Origin: VAZQ01 sp963785745
GTDB taxonomy: Bacteria > Pseudomonadota > Alphaproteobacteria > Rhizobiales > Xanthobacteraceae
DNA length: 64,000 nucleotides
Direction of reading: 5' to 3'
Assembly (NCBI GenBank): GCA_963785745.1
Contig: CAWAWR010000019.1
Coordinates: 62,001 to 126,000, forward strand
Positions 33,431 to 41,855 of this stretch are shown here, in pieces (within the stretch, counting starts at the first letter, position 1; the number at the start of each line of letters is the position of its first letter). Below the pieces are notes generated by a model. It was given only the letters and a program-made list of their open reading frames with translations, was not told where the DNA came from and did no database searches. The position numbers and the translations under genes are program-made.

Positions 33431-35014
33431 CTATTCCGCAGCGCGCGGCCGCTTGCTCAGGCCGGGATAAGCAACATCGTCCGGATCGAGCCAGGTGTCG
33501 CCGGTCCAGCCGTTCTCGTCATATTCGGAGAGGCACTGATCCGCGAGCGCGATCATCTGGTCCATGGTGCCGGCGTTGCGCGCGTTCCACATCGCCTGGA
33601 TGCGGATGTCCTCGTGATTGCCGGCGTAGTTCATCTCGTAGAGCTCGTGGCGGCCGCCGAATTCGGTGCCGATGGCGTCCCAGAGGAGCTTGAGCACCTT
33701 GATGCGCTCCTTGTAGCCGATGCCGTGGGAGCCGCGCACATAGCGCGCGAGATATTTGTCGATCTCGGGGTTGCTGAAATCCTTGGCCGACGACGGCAGA
33801 TAGATCAGCGCCGAGGCGACGATCTTCTCGACGATCTCCTTGACCCGTCCGTAGGCGTCGCCGGCGAACACGCGGTAGCTCGCGCCCGACTGCGCGTTCG
33901 GCAGCACCGCGCCGTCGACCCACGGCGAGGGGTTCATCGCCATCGCGTCGGTGAGCGCCCAGAACAGGTTCCGCCAGGCGATGATCTCGCCGAGCATCGC
34001 CTGGTTGCCGCGGAATTCGTCGCCGCCGGTGCAACGCAAGGCCTTGGCGATGACGCCGACCAGGAAATCGAGCTTCACCGCCAGCCGGGTGCAGCCCTGG
34101 AACTGGTAGCCGGCGAGGAACCCCGACTGCGGGAAAAACACCTTCAGCTTGTCGAGGTCGCGATGCAGCAGCACGTCCTCCCAGGGGATGAACGCATTGT
34201 CGAACACGAAGATCGCGTCGTTCTCGTCAAAGCGCGACGACAGCGGATAGTCGTAGGGCGTGCCCATGACGCTCGCCTGCATCTCGTAGGAGGCGCGGCA
34301 GAACAGCTTCACCCCGGGCGCGTTCATCGGCGCGATGAACATGACCGCCAGATCGGAATCGTTGACCGGCATCGCCGCGTTCTGGCCGAGGAAATTGTAT
34401 TGCGTCAGCGCCGACGAGGTCGCGACCACCTTCGCGCCGGAGACGTAGATGCCGGCGTCGGTCTCCTTCTGGATGGTGATGAAGACGTCCTTCACCTGAT
34501 CGGCGGCGCGCGCCCGATCGACCGGCGGGTTCACGATCGCGTGGTTCATGAACAGGACGTTTTCCTGCGCGCGGCGATACCAGCGCTGCGCGTTCTCGGC
34601 GAATTTCCCGTAGAACTGGTGGTTGGCGCCGAGCGTGTTCATCAGCGACGCCTTGTAGTCGGGCGAGCGCCCCATCCAGCCGTAAGACATGCGCGCCCAG
34701 GCCGCGATGGCGTCGCGCTGGCCGATGACGTCCTCGCGCGAGCGCGCGACCTTGAAGAATTTGTGGGTGTATCCGCCCGACCCGGTGTCGGTCGGCGCCG
34801 TCAGCACGGCTTTGCTCTTGGGATCGTGCAGCGCGTCGTAGAGCCGCGCGACCGAGCGCGCGGCGTTGCGGAACGCGGGATGCGTGGTGACGTCCTCGAC
34901 CCGTTCGCCGTAGATGTAGACTTCCCGCCCGTCACGCAGACTCGCGAGATATTCCGCGCCGGTGAACGGCCGCCCCGGCGCAGCGATTGCGTCCTCGGAC
35001 CTGGTGCGGCTCAT
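33431..35014 (-). CDS. 4-hydroxyphenylacetate 3-monooxygenase family oxygenase (HpaB-like)
   Basis: The protein has 527 aa, the family length. It begins with FTGAEYLASLRDGREVYIYGE and has HAIVNPPVDRARA, DAGIYVSGAKVVATSS, FDNAFIPWEDVLLHRD and HELYEMNYAGNHEDIR, all typical of HpaB. It uses FADH2 from the flavin reductase downstream to ortho-hydroxylate phenols. ATG 35014 starts the conserved N-terminus. A very long antisense frame opposite it is a GC-bias shadow. With pca genes and a PobR-like regulator nearby, use in aromatic catabolism is likely. Confidence 0.9.
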   Translation of the reverse strand: MSRTRSEDAIAAPGRPFTGAEYLASLRDGREVYIYGERVEDVTTHPAFRNAARSVARLYDALHDPKSKAVLTAPTDTGSGGYTHKFFKVARSREDVIGQRDAIAAWARMSYGWMGRSPDYKASLMNTLGANHQFYGKFAENAQRWYRRAQENVLFMNHAIVNPPVDRARAADQVKDVFITIQKETDAGIYVSGAKVVATSSALTQYNFLGQNAAMPVNDSDLAVMFIAPMNAPGVKLFCRASYEMQASVMGTPYDYPLSSRFDENDAIFVFDNAFIPWEDVLLHRDLDKLKVFFPQSGFLAGYQFQGCTRLAVKLDFLVGVIAKALRCTGGDEFRGNQAMLGEIIAWRNLFWALTDAMAMNPSPWVDGAVLPNAQSGASYRVFAGDAYGRVKEIVEKIVASALIYLPSSAKDFSNPEIDKYLARYVRGSHGIGYKERIKVLKLLWDAIGTEFGGRHELYEMNYAGNHEDIRIQAMWNARNAGTMDQMIALADQCLSEYDENGWTGDTWLDPDDVAYPGLSKRPRAAE

Positions 35015-35069
35015 AGGGCTCGTCTCCACGTTTCGGGCAAGCAAAGGCACTCCGCGCGGGCCCGACGTG

Positions 35070-35921
35070 TCAATGCGGCTCGACCGCAGTATCCGAGCGC
35101 TGCCGCATGCGGTCACGGAGATCTGATCGTGTGCGGAACGGCTGGGTCAGCATCCGGTCGATCCGCAACTCGCCCGGATCGCGGAATATCGGAATGCCGA
35201 TGGTCATTCCCGTGTGCCCGGCCTCGGGCTGCGCCCGGTAGGTGCCGAACAGCCGGTCCCACCACGGCAGATTGAAGCCGAAATTGCTGTCGGTCTCGTG
35301 CCGCAGGATCGAATGATGCACGCGATGCATGTCCGGCGTCACCACGATGAAACGCAGCACGCGGTCGAGCCACGCCGGCATCGACACGTTCGAGTGGTTG
35401 AACATCGAGGTGACGTTGAGCAGCACCTCGAACAGGATGACCGCGACCACCGGAATCCCGAGCACCAGGATCACCGCGATCTTGATGAACAGCGAGATCA
35501 GGATCTCCAGCGGATGGAAGCGCACGCCGGTGGTGACGTCGATGTCGAGATCGGCGTGGTGCATCCGGTGCAGCCGCCAGAGCACCGGCACTTTGTGGAA
35601 GACGACGTGCTGAAGGTAGATCGCGAGGTCGAGCGCCAGGAAGCCGATCAGCGCGGCGACCGATAGCCGCAACTGGAGATAGTTGATCAGACCCCAGCCG
35701 TTGCCGGAGGCGTAGAGCGAGGCCCCGACCGCCGCGGTCGGAACCAGGACGCGCACGGTCAGGATATCGGCCAGCAAGATCCCGAGGTTGCCCGGCCAGC
35801 GCCGGGCGCGGCCGACGCCGAGCCCGCGCCGCGGGGCGGCGAGTTCCCACAGCGCGAAAGCTGAGAAGAACACGCCAAACGCGGCCAGGCGAATGATCAT
35901 CTCGACGGTGATGCTACCCAT
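35070..35921 (-). CDS. fatty acid hydroxylase/sterol desaturase superfamily protein
   Basis: The protein has 283 aa and is an integral membrane protein with about four helices. The diiron histidine motifs are complete: HVVFH (105-109), HRMHH (118-122), H176 in FNHSN and HRVHH (199-203). Family members hydroxylate or desaturate lipid chains or hopanoid-like lipids. The start is ATG 35921. It is divergent from the Liv operon (116-base gap) and lies upstream of hpaB with a 55-base gap, so readthrough is possible. The substrate is unknown. Confidence 0.85.
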   Translation of the reverse strand: MGSITVEMIIRLAAFGVFFSAFALWELAAPRRGLGVGRARRWPGNLGILLADILTVRVLVPTAAVGASLYASGNGWGLINYLQLRLSVAALIGFLALDLAIYLQHVVFHKVPVLWRLHRMHHADLDIDVTTGVRFHPLEILISLFIKIAVILVLGIPVVAVILFEVLLNVTSMFNHSNVSMPAWLDRVLRFIVVTPDMHRVHHSILRHETDSNFGFNLPWWDRLFGTYRAQPEAGHTGMTIGIPIFRDPGELRIDRMLTQPFRTRSDLRDRMRQRSDTAVEPH

Positions 35922-36037
35922 GCGGTCAATATAGTGCCGGTTCGAGCCCTGTGGACCACCACGGCACGCGTAACATTGCCCGCCCTGCAAGGCCCTGATA
36001 GAGCTTTGACTTGTCGGGGGTCGCGGGGACAGAGCGC

Positions 36038-36955
36038 ATGGAAGTTTTCGTCCAGCAGCTCATCAACGGCATTACGCTCGGATCGATCTACGGCCTCATC
36101 GCCATCGGCTACACGATGGTGTTCGGCATTCTCGGAATGGTGAACTTCGCCCACGGCGACGTCTTCATGGTGTCGGCGTTCATCGCGCTGATCGCCTTCC
36201 TGATCCTCACCTCCTGGATCGGCGCCGGGGCGATCGCGCTGGTGCTGCTGATCGTGCTGATCATTGCGATGCTGATGACCTCGCTGGTGAACTGGACGAT
36301 CGAGCGCGTCGCCTACCGGCCGTTGCGCGGATCGTTCCGGCTCGCGCCGCTGATCTCGGCGATCGGCATGTCGATCTTCCTGATGAACTTCGTGCAGGTC
36401 GCGCAGGGGCCGCGCAACAAGTCGATCCCGCCGCTGTTCTCGGAGGTGATCGTGCTGTTCACGGTCGACGGCTACGACGTCACCCTCTCCTACAAGCAGA
36501 TCGTCATCTGGCTGACGACCGGCGTGCTGCTCCTCGCCTTCTGGTACCTCGTATCGAAGACCGCGCTCGGCCGCGCGCAGCGCGCCTGCGAGCAGGACCA
36601 GAAGATGGCCGCGCTGGTCGGCATCAATGTCGACCGCACCATCTCGATCACCTTCATCATCGCGGCGGCGCTGGCGGCGGTCGCCGGCACCATGTACCTC
36701 GTTCACTACGGCGTCGTGAGCTTCGCCGACGGTTTCACGCCCGGCGTGAAGGCGTTCACCGCCGCGGTGCTGGGCGGCATCGGCTCGCTGCCGGGCGCCG
36801 TGATCGGCGGGCTCCTGATCGGCCTGATCGAGACGTTCTGGTCGGCCTACTTCTCGTCCGACTACAAGGACGTCGCCGCGTTCTCGATCCTGGTCGTGGT
36901 GATGATCTTCCTGCCGCAGGGCCTGCTCGGCCGCCCGGAAGTCGAGAAGGTCTGA
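36038..36955 (+). CDS. livH: branched-chain amino acid-type ABC transporter permease LivH
   Basis: The protein has 305 aa with about eight membrane helices. The start LINGITLGSIYGLIAIGYTMVFGILGMVNFAHGD is diagnostic of LivH, and the EAA-like coupling loop occurs near ACEQDQKMAALVGIN. It forms the inner-membrane channel with LivM. It is first in the operon livH, an N-terminal livM piece, livM, livG, livF, DUF6867, binding protein, with overlaps or short gaps throughout. In such rhizobial operons substrates range from amino acids to aromatic acids. Confidence 0.93.
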   Translation: MEVFVQQLINGITLGSIYGLIAIGYTMVFGILGMVNFAHGDVFMVSAFIALIAFLILTSWIGAGAIALVLLIVLIIAMLMTSLVNWTIERVAYRPLRGSFRLAPLISAIGMSIFLMNFVQVAQGPRNKSIPPLFSEVIVLFTVDGYDVTLSYKQIVIWLTTGVLLLAFWYLVSKTALGRAQRACEQDQKMAALVGINVDRTISITFIIAAALAAVAGTMYLVHYGVVSFADGFTPGVKAFTAAVLGGIGSLPGAVIGGLLIGLIETFWSAYFSSDYKDVAAFSILVVVMIFLPQGLLGRPEVEKV

Positions 36956-36956
36956 G

Positions 36957-37418
36957 ATGGCGGTCGAGGCGAGCAAATCCGCCTCGCGTCCAGACTTCGT
37001 GCGCGCGCTGCGCTCGGCGGCGTTCACCGGCCTCATCGCCTTCGGACTGTTCCTGCCGCTGATCGCCTTCCGGGCCGTCCACGACATTCGCAACGAACTG
37101 GTGCTCGAGACGCGCTGGCCGCTGTTTGCGATATTCGTCGCCAGCGCATTCGTCAGCCGGCTGGTCTGGGAGCTGCTGCCGCGCGATCGACTCAAGCAGC
37201 AGCTTGCAATTTTTTTCCGGTCGCCGGTCAAGCTCGCGGCCGCGGCCGGCGCATGCATGTTGGTGGCCACGCTTCTGCGCATCGCCTCCAGGGCCGGGTT
37301 CGGGACCGAGGCCGCCATCGCGCTCGCCCTCTCCTACCTGTTCGTCTTCGGCGCGGTCGTCTTCGTCATCGGCGACCAGCATGGCGTGGGTCACCTCCCG
37401 CTACCCGACGTCGAGTGA
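36957..37418 (+). CDS. LivM N-terminal (DUF3382-like) region as a separate membrane protein
   Basis: The protein has 153 aa with about four helices (GLIAFGLFLPLIAF; LFAIFVASAFVSRLVW; LAAAAGACMLVATLLRI; ALSYLFVFGAVVFVIG). Its start resembles the N-terminal extension present on single-chain alphaproteobacterial LivM proteins. Here the frame ends at TGA 37416-37418, and the transporter core continues in another frame overlapping by 38 bases. It begins one base after the livH stop. Either LivM is truly split into two polypeptides or one base is wrong; the good coding quality up to the stop favours a real separate ORF. Confidence 0.6.
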   Translation: MAVEASKSASRPDFVRALRSAAFTGLIAFGLFLPLIAFRAVHDIRNELVLETRWPLFAIFVASAFVSRLVWELLPRDRLKQQLAIFFRSPVKLAAAAGACMLVATLLRIASRAGFGTEAAIALALSYLFVFGAVVFVIGDQHGVGHLPLPDVE

Positions 37419-38592
37419 AAGCGGCCGCCACCGCCGACGCCAGATCAGCGTCGGCCTGCGCATGGGCGCGCTCGGATTCCTGATCGTCTATCCGCTGATG
37501 ATGTTCTGGCTCGCCGGCTCCCAGGGCTCGATCAAATGGATCGACAATTACGGCATCCAGATCCTGATCTACGTGATGCTCGGCTGGGGCCTCAATATCG
37601 TGGTCGGCCTCGCGGGCCTGCTCGATCTCGGCTACGTCGCCTTCTACGCGGTCGGCGCCTATTCGTTCGCGCTGCTCGCCAAGAACGGCCTGCCGTTCAT
37701 CGCGTTCGCGTCGGAGTATCCGTTCCTCACCGTCGATTTCTATCAGCTTGGACCGTGGGCGTTCTGGGTGCTGTTGCCGATCGCCGGCGTGCTGGCGTCG
37801 TTCTGGGGCATCCTGCTCGGCTTCCCGGTGCTGCGGCTGCGCGGCGACTACCTCGCGATCGTCACGCTCGCCTTCGGCGAGATCATCCGCCTGGTGCTGA
37901 TCAACTGGGTCGACCTGACCAACGGCTATGCCGGCATCTCGGGCGTGCCGCGGCCGACCTTCTTCGGCATTCCCTTCATCGACGGGCCCGACGGCTTCGC
38001 CGCGCGCTTCGGCATCGAGTTCAGCGCGATCCACCGCACGATCTTTCTCTACTACGTGATCCTGGTGCTGGCGCTGATCACCGCCCTCATGACCATCCGG
38101 CTGCGGCGGTTGCCGATCGGCCGCGCCTGGGAAGCGCTGCGCGAGGACGAGATCGCCTGCCGCGCGCTCGGCATCAACACCACCACCACCAAGCTCACCG
38201 CGTTCGCCATCGGCGCCATGTTCGGCGGCTTCGCCGGATCGTTCTTCGCCGCGCGGCAAGGCTTCATCTCGCCGGAGAGCTTCACCTTCATGGAATCCGC
38301 GGTGATCGTCGCGATCGTCGTGCTCGGCGGCATGGGCAGCCAGATCGGCGTCGCCTTCGCGGCGATCATCATGATCGGCGGCACTGAAGCCATGCGCGAG
38401 CTCGACGTGCTCAAGGAGATCTTCGGCCGCGATTTCGACCCGACCCAATACCGCATGCTGCTGTTCGGCCTCGGCATGGTCCTGATCATGATCTGGAAGC
38501 CGCGCGGCCTGATCTCGACGCGGCAGCCGTCGGTGTTCCTCAAGGAACGCAAGGCGGTGTCCGGCGCGCATGTGCGGGAGGGGCACGGATGA
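37381..38592 (+). CDS. livM: branched-chain amino acid-type ABC transporter permease LivM
   Basis: About 403 aa. The core is typical: IQILIYVMLGWGLNIVVGLA, LLDLGYVAFYAVGAYSFALL, PVLRLRGDYLAIVTLAFGEIIRLV, REDEIACRALGINTTTTKL and ARQGFISPESFTFMESA. ATG 37381 gives a short basic lead-in of about 30 residues; a later ATG at the MGALGFLIVY segment is possible. It overlaps the preceding membrane ORF by 38 bases and livG by four (ATGA), so translation is coupled along the operon. Confidence 0.88.
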   Translation: MAWVTSRYPTSSESGRHRRRQISVGLRMGALGFLIVYPLMMFWLAGSQGSIKWIDNYGIQILIYVMLGWGLNIVVGLAGLLDLGYVAFYAVGAYSFALLAKNGLPFIAFASEYPFLTVDFYQLGPWAFWVLLPIAGVLASFWGILLGFPVLRLRGDYLAIVTLAFGEIIRLVLINWVDLTNGYAGISGVPRPTFFGIPFIDGPDGFAARFGIEFSAIHRTIFLYYVILVLALITALMTIRLRRLPIGRAWEALREDEIACRALGINTTTTKLTAFAIGAMFGGFAGSFFAARQGFISPESFTFMESAVIVAIVVLGGMGSQIGVAFAAIIMIGGTEAMRELDVLKEIFGRDFDPTQYRMLLFGLGMVLIMIWKPRGLISTRQPSVFLKERKAVSGAHVREGHG

Positions 38593-39484
38593 GCGATCCG
38601 CTGCTGCGCGTCGAGCATCTCACCATGCGCTTCGGCGGCCTCGTCGCCATCAACGACCTGTCGTTCACCGCCGAGCGCGGGCAGATCACCGCGCTGATCG
38701 GACCGAACGGCGCCGGCAAGACCACCGTGTTCAATTGCATCACCGGCTTCTACAAGCCGACCGAGGGCCGCATCGCGCTGCAGTTCGGCGACCCCGCGGT
38801 CTGGAACGAGCTCGACGCCCTCACCGAACACGGGCAGCGCAGCCGCAAGCACCACGGCGGCTCGCTGTTCCTGCTCGAACGCATGCCCGATCACCTGGTG
38901 GCAAAGGACGCGCGCGTCGCCCGCACGTTCCAGAACATCCGGCTGTTTCCCGGCATGACCGTGCTGGAAAACCTCTTGGTCGCGCAGCACGCGCCGTTGA
39001 TGCGCGCCTCGGGCTGGACCGTGCTCGGCTTGCTCGGGCTCCCCTCCTTCACGCGCGCCGAACGCGCCGCGATCGAGAAGGCGCGCATGTGGCTTGATCG
39101 GATTGGCCTGACCGACCGCGCGGACGACCCCGCGGGCGACCTTCCCTACGGCGCGCAGCGCGAGCTCGAGATCGCGCGCGCCATGTGCACGGACCCGGTG
39201 CTGCTGTGCCTCGACGAGCCCGCCGCCGGCCTCAATCCGAGCGAAAGCGCCGAGCTGGCGCGCTTCCTGCGGACGCTGCGCAACGAGCACGCGACCTCGA
39301 TCCTCTTGATCGAGCACGACATGTCGGTGGTGATGGAGATTTCCGACCACGTCGTCGTGCTCGACCACGGCGTCAAGATCGCCGACGGCCCGCCGGAGGC
39401 CGTGCGCAACGACCAGAAGGTGATCGCCGCCTATCTCGGCGTCGAGGACGACGAGGTCAGCAAGGTGGAAGCGGAGGTCGGGCT

Positions 39485-39488
<4 letters not shown>
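38589..39488 (+). CDS. livG: ABC transporter ATP-binding protein LivG
   Basis: The protein has 299 aa. Walker A is GPNGAGKTT, the Q-loop is in ARTFQNIRLFPGMTVLEN, the signature reads LPYGAQRELEIARAM (the LivG variant of LSGGQ) and Walker B is LLCLDEPAAGLNPSE. An insertion of about 50 residues between Walker A and Q-loop (LDALTEHGQRSRKHHGGSLF) makes it longer than the usual 255 aa; I recall this from alphaproteobacterial LivG. ATG 38589 overlaps the livM stop and the gene overlaps livF by four bases. Confidence 0.93.
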
Positions 39489-40207
<719 letters not shown>

Positions 40208-40212
40208 ATACG

Positions 40213-40596
40213 ATGCGCGACCTGTTCGATGATTCATCTGCATTGCGGGACTTCCTGCTCATCACCATCACGATGGGCGGCGGCGCGGCGGCGCTGACCG
40301 GGCGCGCCATCGCCGCGGTCTGGCGGCCGTGGTGGCATGTCCTCCCGTTCATGCTGCTGCTGGCCGCGGTTGTGCGTTTCCTTCATTTCGCACTGTTTGG
40401 CGACCCGCTCTTGTCGCTGACCGGCTATGTGGTCGATACCGCGGTGTGTCTGGCATGCGGCCTGATCGGGTTCCGGCTGATGCGGGTGTCGCAGATGGTG
40501 ACCTGTTACGGCTGGATCAACGAGCGCGCGGACGTCTACACGTGGCGGCGACGCAAAGCCGCGGCCGGCGGCGCCAAACCGTCCGAATCCGGATGA
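40213..40596 (+). CDS. DUF6867 family small membrane protein
   Basis: The protein has 127 aa with about three helices (FLLITITMGGGAAALTGRAIA; WHVLPFMLLLAAVVRFLHFAL; VDTAVCLACGLIGFRLM) and a basic Trp-containing C-terminus (YGWINERADVYTWRRR). I recall this protein from rhizobial Liv operons, where it lies between livF and the binding protein as it does here. Its constant position suggests an accessory role in transporter assembly or activity, but no function is established. The start ATG 40213 is five bases after livF. Confidence 0.75.
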   Translation: MRDLFDDSSALRDFLLITITMGGGAAALTGRAIAAVWRPWWHVLPFMLLLAAVVRFLHFALFGDPLLSLTGYVVDTAVCLACGLIGFRLMRVSQMVTCYGWINERADVYTWRRRKAAAGGAKPSESG

Positions 40597-40681
40597 CAAT
40601 CGCCGGTTTTGCAGGTTAAATCCTCTCCTGGCACGGCATGGGCGGGATGCGTGCCCCACGGTTCCGGAGAGGGAGACCATC

Positions 40682-41836
40682 ATGAAGAAGCTTTTGGCGC
40701 TGGGCCTTGCGTTTGGCCTGGGGCTCGCGTTGGCCGATGGCGCCGCGGCACAGGTCCGGCTCGGCGTCGGCGGTCCGATGACCGGTGGCGTGGCCGCCTT
40801 CGGCGCGCAACTGCGGCAAGGGGTCGAACAGGCGGTCGCGGACATCAATGCCCAGGGCGGCATTCTCGGCCAGAAAATTGAGCTCTACATCGGCGACGAT
40901 CGCGCCGATCCGCGCGAAGGCGTGTCGGTCGCCAACAAGTTCGTGGCCGACGGCGTGAAATTCGTGGTCGGCCACTTCAACTCCGGCGTCACCATGCCGG
41001 CCTCCGACGTGTACCAGGAGAACGGCATGCTGGTGATCACGCCGGCCGCCACCAATCCGAAGGTGACCGAGCGCAGCATGTGGAACATATTCCGCGTCTG
41101 CGGCCGCGACGACCAGCAAGGCGGACTGGCGGGTGCGCTCATCGCGCAGCGCTTCAAGGGCAAGCGGGTGGCGATCGTCCACGACAAGACCACCTACGGC
41201 CAGGGGCTCGCCGACGAGACCCGTCGCGCGATGGCGAAAGGCGGCCTCAAGGACGTGCTGTACGAAGGCGTCAGCAAGGACGACCGCGACTTCACCGCGC
41301 TGATCTCGAAGATCCGGCAGGCGCGCGCCGACCTCGTGTTCTGGGGCGGCCTGCACGACGCCGGCGGCCTGATCGTGCGCCAGATGCGCGCGCAAGGCAT
41401 CAAGGCGCCGCTGATGGGCGGCGACGGCATCACCGACGACGAGTTCGCGGCGATCGCCGGCCCCGGCGCGGAAGGCACGCTGATGACGTTCTCGCCCGAC
41501 CCGCGCACCAATCCCAACAACAAGAAGATCATCGAGCTGTTCCGCTCGCAGCGCATGTTCGAGCCGCAGGCCTACACGCTCTACAGCTACGCCTCGGTGC
41601 AGATCATCAAGCAGGCGGCCGAGAAGGCGAACTCGCTCGATCCGAAGAAGGTCGCCGAGGTGATGCGCTCGGGCATGGTGTTCAACACCGTGCTGGGCGA
41701 TCTCAAATTCGACAGCAAGGGCGACGTCTCGAACGACGGCTACGTGGTCAACGGCGTGAAGAAGGACCGCTACGTGCTCTATGTCTGGCGCAAGGGTCCG
41801 GACGGCCGGATCAGCTATTTCGAGACCAACGACTGA
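40682..41836 (+). CDS. branched-chain amino acid-type ABC transporter substrate-binding protein
   Basis: The protein has 384 aa. A signal peptide covers residues 1-23 (cleavage after AAA). The periplasmic-binding type I fold is clear: VRLGVGGPMTGGVAAFGAQLRQGVEQAVADIN, VGHFNSGVTMPAS and the hinge regions near ATNPKVTER. Conserved residues around Ser/Thr in the first lobe would contact the amino-acid carboxylate. GGAGAGGGAG precedes ATG 40682. It ends the Liv operon, 19 bases before a convergent stop. Confidence 0.92.
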   Translation: MKKLLALGLAFGLGLALADGAAAQVRLGVGGPMTGGVAAFGAQLRQGVEQAVADINAQGGILGQKIELYIGDDRADPREGVSVANKFVADGVKFVVGHFNSGVTMPASDVYQENGMLVITPAATNPKVTERSMWNIFRVCGRDDQQGGLAGALIAQRFKGKRVAIVHDKTTYGQGLADETRRAMAKGGLKDVLYEGVSKDDRDFTALISKIRQARADLVFWGGLHDAGGLIVRQMRAQGIKAPLMGGDGITDDEFAAIAGPGAEGTLMTFSPDPRTNPNNKKIIELFRSQRMFEPQAYTLYSYASVQIIKQAAEKANSLDPKKVAEVMRSGMVFNTVLGDLKFDSKGDVSNDGYVVNGVKKDRYVLYVWRKGPDGRISYFETND

Positions 41837-41855
41837 AGGCGCGCGGCGGGCGCCA

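Noticed and set aside
32825..35275. Plus-strand frame of 816 codons opposite the hpaB/flavin reductase genes
   Set aside because: It is antisense to two clear genes, has Arg/His/Val-rich shadow composition, no binding site and no family resemblance.
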